Counted from the first letter of the stretch, positions 46,782 to 57,043 are shown. The stretch is 64,000 nt of DNA from JARFVT01 sp036677425 (GCA_036677425.1 JARFVT010000013.1:1922001-1986000); one strand, 5' to 3'. A program made the numbers and translations. The notes: generated by a model from the sequence alone, not told the origin.

Positions 46782-48062
46782 ATGGCCCTTATCATTCTTT
46801 TTAGCTCGCTGTTTATTTTAATGTTAATGCGCATCCCTATTGCTTTTTCATTGGCACTTTCATCCCTTTCTTATATTCTTTACGAAGGCTTACCACCCGT
46901 TTTATTATTCCATAATATGATTAATGGCATGGATAGCTTTCCATTGTTATCTATTCCATTTTTTATTTTGGCGGGCGGCTTGATGAATTCTGCTGGAATT
47001 ACCGCACGAATATTTGGTTTTGCAAGATCAATCGTTGGCTGGATGCCGGGCGGCTTGGGTCATGTTAATATTGGTGCTAGCATTGTTTTTGCGGGCATGT
47101 CTGGCGCAGCAGTGGCCGATGCGGGCGGACTTGGCGCAATTGAAATCAAGGCGATGCGCGAAGCGGGCTATGATGATGATTTCAGCATTGGTATCACCGC
47201 TGCTTCATCAACCATTGGGCCTATCATCCCACCATCTTTGCCACTAGTAATTTTTGGCGTGATGTCATCTGTCTCTATTGGGCAATTATTTGTAGCGGGA
47301 ATTATCCCCGGCTTATTAATGGCAGCTTCGTTATCGGTGATGGTGTGGTGGATTGCAAAAAAACGCAATTATCCCATCGATATGGCTTTTCGCTTAAATA
47401 ATATCGCGGTGCATGCTAAAACATCATTTTTACCACTTATGACACCGGTAATCATTGTTGGGGGCATTATTTCTGGATTATTCACCCCGACCGAAGCAGC
47501 TATTTGCGCCTCTGCTTATGCAATGTTTCTTGGTTTAGTGGTCTATAGAACATTAGCAATTCGTAAGCTAGCTGTAATTTCCATCGATACGATCGAGGTT
47601 ACTGCCAGCATTATGATGATTGTCGGTGCGGCAAGTGTTTTTGCATGGATATTAACCGCCAATCAGGTTGCTGTTCATTTTGCTGAATTTGTTTTTAGCT
47701 TCACCGATAATAAATATATCGTTCTGCTATTAATAATGGCGCTTGTATTGGTGGTGGGATTATTTATGGAAACCATTGCTGCAATTTCTATTTTAGTACC
47801 TGTTCTTCTGCCGATAGCAGCACAATTTGACATTAATCTGGTGCATTTAGGTGTGATAGTAATTTTAAACTTGATGTTAGGGCTGCTAACCCCACCAGTT
47901 GGCATGGTTCTATTTGTGCTATCCCGCGTTTCTGGTGTTTCTTTTGAACGTTGTGTAAAGGCAACGATGCCATTTCTAGTGCCGCTTATAGTCGTATTGA
48001 TGTTATTAGTATTCTTCCCAAGCCTTACTTTATTTCTTCCAGAATTATTATATGGGAAATAA
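46782..48062 (+). CDS. dctM: TRAP transporter large membrane subunit (second system)
   Basis: This 426-residue DctM protein has about 12 membrane segments and the family blocks LLSIPFFILAGGLMNSAGI, MSGAAVADAGGLGAIEIKAM and IGPIIPPSLPLVIFG. It completes the second TRAP operon and is intact despite the decayed neighbourhood. Confidence 0.93.
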   Translation: MALIILFSSLFILMLMRIPIAFSLALSSLSYILYEGLPPVLLFHNMINGMDSFPLLSIPFFILAGGLMNSAGITARIFGFARSIVGWMPGGLGHVNIGASIVFAGMSGAAVADAGGLGAIEIKAMREAGYDDDFSIGITAASSTIGPIIPPSLPLVIFGVMSSVSIGQLFVAGIIPGLLMAASLSVMVWWIAKKRNYPIDMAFRLNNIAVHAKTSFLPLMTPVIIVGGIISGLFTPTEAAICASAYAMFLGLVVYRTLAIRKLAVISIDTIEVTASIMMIVGAASVFAWILTANQVAVHFAEFVFSFTDNKYIVLLLIMALVLVVGLFMETIAAISILVPVLLPIAAQFDINLVHLGVIVILNLMLGLLTPPVGMVLFVLSRVSGVSFERCVKATMPFLVPLIVVLMLLVFFPSLTLFLPELLYGK

Positions 48063-48244
48063 TATATAAAAAAGCTATATTCTTTTGCATTTCACTATAT
48101 ATTTTACGCTAAATGCACGACGGGTCGACGGGATCCTTGCAAACCACTTGCGTGGCTGGCTGAAAGATGGATATGACATTTTATTAGATTTCGACTTAAA
48201 AAAAAGTGCAGTAGATCAATTATAAAAAGTTACGTGTAATCTTA
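48063..48244 (+). other. possible gene-tail relic after the TRAP operon
   Basis: From about 48105 to 48225 the plus strand reads a 39-codon open stretch ending in a stop (RVDGILANHLRGWLKDGYD and on), with G+C-rich codons unlike its surroundings. It has no start. It may be the 3' tail of a deleted gene. Family not recognised. Confidence 0.3.
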
Positions 48245-49738
48245 TCAATCGACAGTTAAAGTTTGCCGCACAGCTAATTTCCAGCCATCATATAGTTTTT
48301 GACATATTACGGGAGGCATATTTGGTTCAAATCTAGTTTCAAGCGACCATTGCTTTGCAAATTCTGATTGATTTGGATATAACCCAATTTGCATACCAGC
48401 AAGCCAAGCAGCAGCCATAGCCGTTGTTTCTAAAATTTCGGGGCGGTCAATTTTCTCACCCAGAATATTTGCTAAAAATTGAATTGTCCAATCTGAACTA
48501 GACATGCTGCCATCAACTCTTAAAATTTGCTCGACCTCATCATTACCCCAATCATCCTGCATTGCCTCTAATAAATCTCTAGTTTGATAAGCAACGCTTT
48601 CTAACGCTGCTCTGGCTATTTCCGCGCGCCCCGTATTTCTAGTAATACCCGTAATAGTTCCCCGACATTCGGCATCCCAATATGGCGCACCAAGCCCTGT
48701 GAAGGCTGGAACTAAATAAACCCTCTCATCTGCATTAGCCACCGCTGCAAGTTCCTGTGCTTCGCTGGCAGTGCCAATAATTTTTAGGCCATCCCTCTAA
48801 ACCATTGAACCGTTGAGCCAGCATTAAAGATACTGCCCTCCAAGGCATATGTTGTTTCATTAATTAATTGATATGCAATTGTGATTAACAGGCGATTATT
48901 TGAAATGACAAGTTCATTTCCCGTATTTAATAATAGAAAACACCCCGTTCCATATGTTGATTTCAACATTCCTGGTTTAAAACAGGCCTGACCAATTGCC
49001 GCTGCTTGTTGATCGCCTGCTACTCCTGAAATTGGGATATTTACGCCGAATATTTGCTTGTCGGTTTCACCAAAATCATCTGCACAATTTTTTACTTCTG
49101 GTAACATTTGCATTGGAATATCTAACATCCTGCAAATATCTTCATCCCATTGATTTTCACGAATATTATATAACATTGTACGCGAGGCATTGGTCGCATC
49201 CGTTAGATGTTTTTTACCACCAGTCAGCTTCCAAATTAAGAAACTATCGATTGTACCAAATAATAGATCGCCATTATTTGCTTTTTCAACCGCATTTTCA
49301 ACATAGTTCAAAATCCATCTTAATTTTTGTTGCTGAAAAATATGGATCAATTAACAAACCGGTTTTTTTCTTTATTTCATTTTCAAAACCAGTTTTTTTC
49401 AGCTTGGCGCAATAATCCGCCGTCCGCCTATCTTGCCAAACAATCGCATTATGAATTGGCTTGCCAGTAAATTTATCCCATATAACTGTTGTTTCACGTT
49501 GATTAGTTATACCAATAGCGGCAATTTCTGTTGCATCTATATTTGTTTGTTTCAAAACTAATTTTAAAGTTTGGACAACGGTTGCCCATATGTCTTTTAA
49601 ATCATGTTCGACATAACCAGATGCGGGAAAATGCTGTTTAAATTCTTGTTGCGCTATACCAACAATCGCCATTTGTTGATTAAATAAAATAGCACGGCTT
49701 GATGTTGTTCCTTGATCAATTGCAAGTATATATTTCAT
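48245..49738 (-). pseudogene. glpK: glycerol kinase with two frameshifts
   Basis: From ATG 49738 the frame reads MKYILAIDQGTTSSRAILF to SATK. It breaks at a run of five A (plus strand T at 49324-49328), where one base fewer gives KLRWILNYVENA. The second part runs to STVQWFRG, where AGAGGGATGG near 48793-48797 should read AGAGATGG to continue DGLKIIGTASEAQELAAVAN. The third part ends normally at 48245. All three parts together form a full-length glycerol kinase (about 497 residues). No other glp gene is nearby. Confidence 0.93.
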
Positions 49739-49967
49739 TTTATCACTAAATATTGGGTTAAAAAAAATTTATAATAAGCAGTAGATTGATTTATATCTTC
49801 TATTGGTATATAAATACTATATATGAAATCTTTTATTCAATCTAAATATATTAATTATATTTTGCAATAAGTCCAAAATATTCCGCAATCATGCGATATT
49901 ATATTAAATTTTCGTGCTAACTTTATATAACTATATTCTATTTTACGCATGGCCTTAAGGGATAAAA

Positions 49968-50534
49968 ATGTCCGATGGAATAGACGTTCAAAATGCAAAT
50001 CAAGATCAATTGCTGAAAATACAAATTGAAAATAATGCAAATGACATTATATACATCAAAGGAAATATATTAACATCTATTGCTAAAATTAAGCAAGATA
50101 TTGCTTCGGAAACAAGTTATAGCGGACAATTGAATGAAAAAATCAACCTGTTGAAACAACAGGTTATTATGCTCGATGCTAAGGTTCAAACTGTAATTGA
50201 TCTTGCCGATGATGTTGTTGCGACCGCAGGTAATACAATTGATTATGTTGATTGGATATTCGCAGCTATCGTTGGTATACTTACGGTGCTCTCTATTATT
50301 ATTTCGATCTTTTTTTATAAATCGAAGAAGGAGCATTTAATCGAAGCAACGAATGGCATTTTGGATAAAATTACAAATGATAGAGATCTTCAAGATAAGT
50401 TACTTGGAAAATTAGTGAAACATAAAGAATTTATTCCTATTGTAAGGGAACTCATGCCTCAATTAGATATAGAACCGTCAAATTATGAGGATGATAGGTC
50501 AATTATAGATTTAGGAGAGGAGTTAAACCGATGA
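49968..50534 (+). CDS. coiled-coil membrane protein coupled to a peptidase gene
   Basis: This 188-residue protein has a heptad-rich N-terminal half (about residues 15-80), one membrane helix (about 97-118) and a cytoplasmic C-terminal region of 70 residues. Its stop overlaps the start of the ImmA/IrrE-like gene (ATGA), which is strong evidence for a two-gene unit. Family not recognised. A sensor or toxin-like partner of the peptidase is a guess. Confidence 0.65.
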   Translation: MSDGIDVQNANQDQLLKIQIENNANDIIYIKGNILTSIAKIKQDIASETSYSGQLNEKINLLKQQVIMLDAKVQTVIDLADDVVATAGNTIDYVDWIFAAIVGILTVLSIIISIFFYKSKKEHLIEATNGILDKITNDRDLQDKLLGKLVKHKEFIPIVRELMPQLDIEPSNYEDDRSIIDLGEELNR

Positions 50535-51103
50535 CTGAAGATATTGTCAAATATGCATCACTATCTCCAGAAGCATTACTTGAAAAGCTTGAGCAAACTA
50601 AGCCACCATTTGATCCTTTTAATATGTAAAAATCAATGGGCTTTATAGTGAAACGTGAAGTTGATTTACGGGAAGATGATGCTTCTGGAGAGATTAAACT
50701 TAGCCCTAGAGATAATAAAAAGATTGAAATTTGGGTTGATCCTTTAAATGTTATTAATCGTCAAAGATTTACGATGGCGCATGAATTAGGGCATTTAGTA
50801 AAGGATATTTTGCCAGATTTTAAGAATTTTCACGACCCTATAATTGATACACCCAAAACACTTAAAAGAGATGGCGCGTCCAATCCCAAAGAATATGCGG
50901 CTAATCGATTCGCGGCGCGGCTATTGATGCCAAAATTTAGCATAATCAAAGAGAGCAGAGCTATTATAGATGAATATAAGGAAAATAATAATAATAATAT
51001 GATTAGTATTATTGATTTTACATCTTTGATGGCAGAAAGATTTGTTGTATCTGAAATTGCTATGAAAATTAGGTTGAAGACTTTAAAAATAATAAAAGGC
51101 TAA
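50531..51103 (+). pseudogene. ImmA/IrrE-family metallopeptidase with an in-frame stop
   Basis: The frame starts at ATG 50531 (MTEDIVKYASLSPEALLEK), reads PPFDPFNM, then TAA at 50627-50629, then KSMGFIVKREVDL in the same frame. This is how ImmA/IrrE proteins normally continue. The zinc motif FTMAHELGHL (HExxH) and AANRFAARLLMP are intact downstream. Such peptidases cleave repressors or regulators in mobile elements and stress responses. A restart at ATG 50636 would give a 155-residue protein that still contains the active site, so function may not be wholly lost. Confidence 0.78.
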
Positions 51104-51162
51104 ATTTAAGGGCAATTCCACCGATACATAAGCTATACAATATATAAAAACTATCTCAAAAA

Positions 51163-51192
51163 AAATGGCAGCAGGTAATTCCCGCTGCCATA
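51163..51192. terminator. bidirectional terminator hairpin
   Basis: TGGCAGC (51166-51172) pairs with GCTGCCA (51184-51190), flanked by A-rich sequence on the left and T-rich on the right. It lies between the converging ImmA/IrrE and aldehyde dehydrogenase genes, where it can end transcription from both. Confidence 0.75.
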
Positions 51193-51224
51193 ATTTAAGT
51201 TTTATTTATTTACATATATATCAA

Positions 51225-52727
51225 TTAATCAAGATTAAATTCAACGCCTTGTGCCAATGGTAATTCACGCGAATAATTGACCGTATTGGTTGCACGACGC
51301 ATATATCCCTTCCACGCATCAGAACCAGATTCACGCCCGCCGCCGGTTTCTTTTTCGCCACCAAATGCGCCACCAATTTCTGCACCACTAGGCCCAATAT
51401 TAACATTGGCGATGCCGCAATCTGAACCAGCAGCCGATAAAAATAATTCTGTTTCGCGAATATCGGTTGCAAAAATAGAAGATGATAAACCCTGTGGCAC
51501 ATCATTATTAAGAAAAAATGCTTCGTCCAAAGTTTCATAGGTAACCACATAAAGAATAGGGGCAAATGTCTCTGATTTAACAACATCGCTTTGTTTTGGC
51601 ATATCGACAATCGCGGGTTTAACATAATAGCCATCTTTATATTTATCTTCTAGAACCCGATCACCGCCAAATATTTTGCCGCCTTCAGATTTTGCCTGTT
51701 GCAAGGCTTTTTGCATCATTTCATATGAAGTTTTATCGACTAATGGGCCAATCAGGCTAGATTGATCCAATGGATCGCCTATTCTAATGCTGTTATATGC
51801 TTTTTCAAGTTTCGGCAATAATTCAGCCTTAACATCCTTATGGATTATCAACCGTCGCAATGATGTGCAACGTTGACCACAAGTTCCGACCGCGCTAAAT
51901 AAAATTGCCATGACCGCCATATCAAGATCAGCCGACGGTGTTATAATCATGGCGTTATTGCCGCCTAATTCCAAGATAGATTTACCAAAACGTTCTGCAA
52001 CTATTGGCCCAACTTTGCGCCCCATTCGGGTGCTTCCCGTTGCGCTTATGATTGCCATATCCTTGCTTTTAACCATGGTTTCACCCACATCACGGCCGCC
52101 ATTTGCCAATTGATGCAAGCCATCAGGCGCATCGCCAAACCGTGCCAAAGCGCGATCCATAATTTTAGCACAAGCAATCGCGGTTAACGGGGTTTTTTCC
52201 GATGGTTTCCAAATAACCGCATCGCCGCAAATTAATGCTAATGCCGTATTCCATGACCAAACGGCAACGGGAAAGTTAAATGCAGAAATAATACCACAAA
52301 CGCCCGATGGATGCCATGTTTCGCGCATCGTGTGACCGGGGCGTTCGGATGCGATTGTTAGGCCATATATTTGCCGTGATAAGCCAACGGCAAAATCACA
52401 AATATCGATCATTTCTTGAACTTCGCCAAGGCCTTCTTGATAAATTTTACCGCATTCTAATGTTACTAAGCGGCCTAAATCTTCTTTCGATTTGCGTAAT
52501 TCTTCGCCCAGCAAACGCACCAATTCACCACGCCTTGGTGCGGGGACAAGCTTCCATTGATTGAAAGCATCTTTGGCTTTAACGATCATTTTTTCCATTT
52601 CAGGGCTGTCAATCTGCGCAACCGATGCGATTTTTTTACCGTCAGTCGGTGAATATACATCAAGGCTGCCATTTTTATAATCGGCCTTAGTTAATCCTAG
52701 ATTTTTATAGATTTCTTCATATGACAT
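51225..52727 (-). CDS. aldehyde dehydrogenase, ALDH7 (antiquitin/aminoadipate-semialdehyde) type
   Basis: This 500-residue enzyme oxidises an aldehyde with NAD. Active-site blocks are SAFNFPVAVWSWN (near residue 155), ELGGNNAMII with the general-base Glu (near 260) and GTCGQRCTSLRR with the catalytic Cys (near 295). The ESGSDAWKGYMRR end is characteristic of the ALDH7 subfamily, which acts in lysine breakdown. A LysR-type gene lies directly upstream on the same strand. Confidence 0.93.
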   Translation of the reverse strand: MSYEEIYKNLGLTKADYKNGSLDVYSPTDGKKIASVAQIDSPEMEKMIVKAKDAFNQWKLVPAPRRGELVRLLGEELRKSKEDLGRLVTLECGKIYQEGLGEVQEMIDICDFAVGLSRQIYGLTIASERPGHTMRETWHPSGVCGIISAFNFPVAVWSWNTALALICGDAVIWKPSEKTPLTAIACAKIMDRALARFGDAPDGLHQLANGGRDVGETMVKSKDMAIISATGSTRMGRKVGPIVAERFGKSILELGGNNAMIITPSADLDMAVMAILFSAVGTCGQRCTSLRRLIIHKDVKAELLPKLEKAYNSIRIGDPLDQSSLIGPLVDKTSYEMMQKALQQAKSEGGKIFGGDRVLEDKYKDGYYVKPAIVDMPKQSDVVKSETFAPILYVVTYETLDEAFFLNNDVPQGLSSSIFATDIRETELFLSAAGSDCGIANVNIGPSGAEIGGAFGGEKETGGGRESGSDAWKGYMRRATNTVNYSRELPLAQGVEFNLD

Positions 52728-52830
52728 TATATTTTCCTTAATGTTTAGTATATTATATTGTTAATATTTAGATAAATCTTATGGATAATGCAAGCGATCA
52801 AAAATCACATATATATTACCAAATGTAATA

Positions 52831-53721
52831 TTAATCGGCATATTCCAAAATCCATTGATGGAATGCGGACACGGGATGATAGTTGGTTTTTTCATTAGGA
52901 ATTATCAAATAATAAGATGAAGAGCTTTCACAAGCAGCCGCATCAAAGCTCATAAGCGCGCCAGTTGATAATTCATTTTCAACAAAAAGCTTTGGCATCA
53001 ATGCAACGCCAAGCCCCGCGCACGCGGCCTGTGCCACCGATGAGAATTGTTCAAATGACATGCCTTGCGATGCATCATATTCAATATCATGGCGATTAAA
53101 CCATTTTGTCCAATGGTCACGCCTTGATGAAAGATGAAGCAAAGGTATATCGCGAAAATTTTCTGGCGCTGAAAGATCATATTTTTCTTCTAACAATGGA
53201 GAATATATGGGCATAACCGTTTCACGCATTAAGAATATAGATTTAGCATTTGGCCAATCATCGCTGCCATAATGAATTGCGGCATCAAGCCTTTCACCGA
53301 TTATATCAAATGGCAGGATATGGCTGGTAAAGCTGACGGTTATTTCTGGATTTTTTCTTATGAAACTAGCCAGTTTTGGGATCAACCATTTTGCCCCAAA
53401 TGTTGGTAAGACTGCTAATTTTAACTCCCCAGTTTTTGAATTAGTCATAATATTTAATGTGGAAAGCCTAATAATATTCAATGCTGATGATATTTCTTCA
53501 AAATATTTCATGCCCGCATTATTTAAGCTTATTTTTTGACCATTTCTTATGAATAAATCCATGCCCAGCTGTTTTTCAAGGGCGCGAATTTGCCGACTAA
53601 TCGCGCCTTGAGTAAGGCTTAATTCCTTTGCTGCATTTGAAAAACTGCCAAGTCTGGCGGCGGCTTCAAATGCACTTAACATGCTGGTCGATGGTAATAA
53701 TCTTCTTTGGTTTAAAGTCAT
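52831..53721 (-). CDS. LysR-family regulator (GcvA-like)
   Basis: This 296-residue protein has the LysR helix-turn-helix (FEAAARLGSFSNAAKELSLTQGAISRQIRALE pattern, residues 18-49) and a periplasmic-binding-type effector domain. The LLPSTSMLSAFEAAAR opening is typical of the GcvA branch. It lies 103 bases upstream of the ALDH7 gene in the same direction. Control of that gene is plausible but not shown. Confidence 0.9.
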   Translation of the reverse strand: MTLNQRRLLPSTSMLSAFEAAARLGSFSNAAKELSLTQGAISRQIRALEKQLGMDLFIRNGQKISLNNAGMKYFEEISSALNIIRLSTLNIMTNSKTGELKLAVLPTFGAKWLIPKLASFIRKNPEITVSFTSHILPFDIIGERLDAAIHYGSDDWPNAKSIFLMRETVMPIYSPLLEEKYDLSAPENFRDIPLLHLSSRRDHWTKWFNRHDIEYDASQGMSFEQFSSVAQAACAGLGVALMPKLFVENELSTGALMSFDAAACESSSSYYLIIPNEKTNYHPVSAFHQWILEYAD

Positions 53722-53784
53722 CTAGGGCTTAAGGTCATATTATATATTATGAATATATTTAAAATTATCAATAATATTTAATTT

Positions 53785-54498
53785 TTAATCCTTATTTTCA
53801 ACTTTCGTTAATTCAAGATCAAGGCTTGGTTGCGTTAAATCATCGGGGGTAACAATGCCCATGGCAATTATCATTTTAATGGCCTCATCAACAGGCATAT
53901 CCAATGGTTTAATATCATCACGATGGGCAAATACCATATATCCACCAGTTGGATTTGGCGTTGTCGGCACATAAATATTGATATAATTACCGCCAAGCTT
54001 GCGGGCGGCTTCACCACTAGTATTTGCTGTAACAAAGGCGATTGTCCATAGGCCATCATGTGGCCAACGTACAAGTATAGCTTGACTAAATGCGTCTGAT
54101 TGCTGCTTAAGAACAGTTTCTAATATTTGCTTAGAACCATTATAAAGGCTTCTTATAAACGGCATTCTTTGTAATATGGCTTCACCCATATTAACCATCC
54201 AACGACCAAGCAACCCCGCCGTTAATGCACCAATCAAGATCATGGCGATTATAAGAATTATCAATCCTAAACCAGGCAATCCATATTCAAAACCAAAATT
54301 ATCACGAATATAATTAACAGGATTTAAATGCGCAGGGATAAGCGGTAAAATTTTATCATCAACCATACCGATAAACCACCATGCAACGGCAGCTGTAATA
54401 GCGATTGGCGCAGTAACAAGCACACCCGCCAGAAAATAGGCTCGTAATTTAGAAAAAAGTCTGATTTTAACCTTTGTCTTTTGTTTTTTGTTTTTCAC
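53785..54498 (-). CDS. DUF502 family membrane protein
   Basis: This 237-residue protein has two membrane helices (about residues 20-42 and 72-95) and the DUF502 blocks GRWMVNMGEAILQRMPFIRSLY and VPTTPNPTGGYM. The family is widespread and of unknown function. Lys-rich ends and the position before a divergent Crp/Fnr gene give no further hint. Confidence 0.9.
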   Translation of the reverse strand: MKNKKQKTKVKIRLFSKLRAYFLAGVLVTAPIAITAAVAWWFIGMVDDKILPLIPAHLNPVNYIRDNFGFEYGLPGLGLIILIIAMILIGALTAGLLGRWMVNMGEAILQRMPFIRSLYNGSKQILETVLKQQSDAFSQAILVRWPHDGLWTIAFVTANTSGEAARKLGGNYINIYVPTTPNPTGGYMVFAHRDDIKPLDMPVDEAIKMIIAMGIVTPDDLTQPSLDLELTKVENKD

Positions 54499-54685
54499 CT
54501 TAAGGCCCCTTAATATATGATTGAATAACCTACACTTTTATATAATTCAGATAAAGCCCTAGTTTATATATAAAACTATAGATAAATTAACATATAATTG
54601 ATTTGAATTGTTGTAATGCTTGAATTATTATCAAAATAAATAAGCCATAATATATTATTGGCTATTAAATATTTATGGAGAGGCA

Positions 54686-55390
54686 ATGCAAAACCAAGGC
54701 AATTCTTTAGCATCGATAGAGGTATTCCAAGATATTACCAATGCAGAAATACAGCTTATTGAAAATAAATGCACATGGCGGTCTTTTGCGGCACAGCAAC
54801 AAATTATCGAACGTATTTCAGATTCCAAAGATGTATATTTTATTATGAACGGTACTGTCCGTGTAGTAAATTATTCATTATCCGGTAAAGAAATATCATT
54901 TGAAGATATAAGCAACGGGGCATTATTTGGCGAACTTTCGGCAATTGATGGTGGTGAAAGATCAGCCAATGTAATTGCCATATCAGATACAGTGGTGGCG
55001 ATAATGCCGCCCGATATTTTTAAAAAAATGCTGGCTGAATATCCCAATATCGCATCACGTCTTATGAAACGTTTGGCGGGCATTATTCGCATATCAGTTG
55101 ATCGTATTATGGATTTAAGCACGCTTGGCGCAAATAACCGTGTTTATGCGGAATTGTTACGCTTGGCCAAAATAAAAAACCAATCATTTGATGAAAATAT
55201 AAAAAATATTACTATCGCCATACCAAATCATAGTAATATCGCCAGCCGTGTCAGCACGACAAGAGAGACCGTGGCGAGAGTATTTGGCGAATTAACAAAA
55301 AATGGAATCATTAAAAAGGCTAATAATAAGTTAGAAATTTCCGATATTAATAGATTACAAGAAATGGTCGAATATTTTCGTGGTAATTAA
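54686..55390 (+). CDS. Crp/Fnr-family regulator
   Basis: This 234-residue protein has an N-terminal cyclic-nucleotide-type beta-barrel (GALFGELSAIDGGERSANVIA pattern, near residue 80-100). The C-terminal winged helix has NIASRVSTTRETVARVFGELTKNG (near 180-205). No Fe-S cysteine cluster like that of FNR is present. GELSAIDGG-RSA resembles cAMP-binding members, so a nucleotide ligand is likely. Target genes unknown. Confidence 0.9.
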   Translation: MQNQGNSLASIEVFQDITNAEIQLIENKCTWRSFAAQQQIIERISDSKDVYFIMNGTVRVVNYSLSGKEISFEDISNGALFGELSAIDGGERSANVIAISDTVVAIMPPDIFKKMLAEYPNIASRLMKRLAGIIRISVDRIMDLSTLGANNRVYAELLRLAKIKNQSFDENIKNITIAIPNHSNIASRVSTTRETVARVFGELTKNGIIKKANNKLEISDINRLQEMVEYFRGN

Positions 55391-55544
55391 TCTATAATTT
55401 AATATTAAAATAACGGCTGTTTTCTGCAATATTTTAAGTTTTTATAATATTATTTAATTTTTTTTTGATTTTTTTTAAAAAACTAATTGACCATGGGGGT
55501 AACTAACCCTATTTTGCGCCCGCAACCAATTGATAATATATTAT

Positions 55545-55620
55545 GGGCACTTAGCTCAGTTGGTAGAGCATTCGACTTTTAATCGAACGGTCACTGGTTC
55601 GAATCCAGTAGTGCCCACCA
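55545..55620 (+). tRNA. tRNA-Lys (anticodon TTT)
   Basis: A 76-base cloverleaf with encoded CCA. The acceptor arms GGGCACT and AGTGCCC pair fully. The D arm is GCTC-AGTTGGTA-GAGC, the anticodon loop is CTTTTAA between TTCGA and TCGAA, and the T arm is ACTGG-TTCGAAT-CCAGT. The anticodon TTT lies at 55578-55580. It is followed by a terminator, and a mobile-element copy begins 113 bases on. Confidence 0.97.
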
Positions 55621-55658
55621 AAAAAAACCCTTAGTCATTAATGGCTTGGGGTTTTTTT
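55621..55658 (+). terminator. terminator after tRNA-Lys
   Basis: An A-run plus CCC pairs with GGGG plus a run of seven T around a loop containing TTAGTCATTAATGGC. It immediately follows the CCA end of the tRNA. Confidence 0.75.
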
Positions 55659-55732
55659 ATGACTAAATTAAATATAATATTTTGGATATTATTTATGTGA
55701 TAGATATAGTTATTATGCGTATTATATTGGCT

Positions 55733-55996
55733 AGGGTCAGGACCTATTAATTTTATGCAATTCTGTTTATCAGTAAGCTTGTAGATACAAAAAAACAAGA
55801 CTAAGGATATGTTAGCATATTTGAGCATTGTTTCTGCGCTAGATGCAAGCTTACTGATAAACCCGCTGGGCGGGGCAATTCTGCTCTGACGTTGTCGAAA
55901 AGACTTGAAAATCAGACGGTTTACTGCATATTTTCTCCTATCCATAGCAAGAATATTACCTCCGCAGAACGGATTAAATTAATAGGTCCTGACCCT
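55733..55996 (+). mobile_element. complete 264-base MITE-like element
   Basis: This copy has the same terminal repeats as the copy at 32037 (AGGGTCAGGACCTATTAATT and its complement) and lies in the same direction. A perfect 14-base inner inverted repeat is visible here (TATCAGTAAGCTTG 55768-55781 and its complement 55846-55859), so the element is a nested hairpin followed by an unpaired right half. It lies between tRNA-Lys and a restriction-modification locus and hits no gene. No target duplication is obvious. Confidence 0.88.
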
Positions 55997-56118
55997 AATC
56001 ATTAATGATTTTAAACAAGATTTCCATCTCGGTATTATTATAGCAATTATAGTTTTTATACTATATGATTTATTTATAAATTTATTTTTGATTAAAGATT
56101 TAATCATTCGGGGTTGGC

Positions 56119-57036
56119 GTGATGCGACATAATAGTTCATTGGCTTTAAATAATATTAATGATCAATATTTTTTATCTAACGAAACTAAACCCATAACTT
56201 TTATCGATTTATTCGCTGGTATTGGCGGTTTTCATATTGCGCTTCATAATTTGGGTTTAGATTGTGTTTTTGCATCCGAATGGGATAATAAAGCGAGGGA
56301 AACATATGAATATAATAATAAAATATTATCGCCAGAATTATTTCAAAAAGAAAAATTTGTCGGTGATATAACCAAAATAAATCCAGCCGATATTCCAGAT
56401 TTTGATATTTTATGCGCTGGTTTTCCCTGCCAACCTTTTTCACAAGCGGGCTTTAAAAAAGGCTTTGAAGAGGTGCGCGGTACTCTTTTTTTTAATATTG
56501 TTGATATTATAAAATCCAAGCAACCAAAGGCATTTTTTTTAGAAAATATCCGCCATTTACTAAATCATGATGATGGTAAAACCTTTAATGTAATAAAAGA
56601 TATTATAACCAATAGATTGGGTTATTCCTTTAATTATAAAATAATAAAAGCATCGGATTTTGGCCTGCCGCAACATCGGGCAAGGCTTCTGATGGTTGGT
56701 TTTAGAGATGGCGAAGAATTTGAATTTCCCGACCCCGTAAAATTAAAATTAACTATGTCGGATATTTGGGGCGGTAAATGTGAAAAAAAAATTGGTTACA
56801 CATTGCGCGTCGGCGGTAGAGGGTCAAAAATTACCGATCGCAGAAATTGGGATTCATATCTTGTTGATGGCAAAATTAAAAGATTATCATCCAATGAAGG
56901 CCTTAAAATGCAAGGCTTTCCAGATTATTTTAAATTTCCCGTTTCAGAAACGCAAGCTATGAAACAATTGGGAAATTCGGTTGCCATACCAGTTATCGAA
57001 GCAGTGGCAAAATCAATTATAAATAATATATGTTAG
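56119..57036 (+). CDS. DNA (cytosine-5) methyltransferase
   Basis: This roughly 305-residue type II methyltransferase has motif I FIDLFAGIGGFHIAL (near residue 29), motif IV GFPCQPFSQAG with the catalytic Cys (near 100), motif VI ENIRHLL, motif VIII QHRARLLMVGF and motif X QLGNSVAIPVIEAVA. The start is the GTG at 56119 or the ATG three bases on. The target region contains TLRVGGRGSKITDRRNWD. I associate that block with GGNNCC-type enzymes, but this is from memory only. The partner endonuclease follows and is broken. Confidence 0.93.
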   Translation: MMRHNSSLALNNINDQYFLSNETKPITFIDLFAGIGGFHIALHNLGLDCVFASEWDNKARETYEYNNKILSPELFQKEKFVGDITKINPADIPDFDILCAGFPCQPFSQAGFKKGFEEVRGTLFFNIVDIIKSKQPKAFFLENIRHLLNHDDGKTFNVIKDIITNRLGYSFNYKIIKASDFGLPQHRARLLMVGFRDGEEFEFPDPVKLKLTMSDIWGGKCEKKIGYTLRVGGRGSKITDRRNWDSYLVDGKIKRLSSNEGLKMQGFPDYFKFPVSETQAMKQLGNSVAIPVIEAVAKSIINNIC

Positions 57037-57043
57037 ACTTATT

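Noticed and set aside
55545..55620. tRNA-Lys as the attachment site of an integrated element
   Set aside because: No integrase and no repeated tRNA 3' end were found in the window; only a mobile-element copy and a restriction locus lie downstream.
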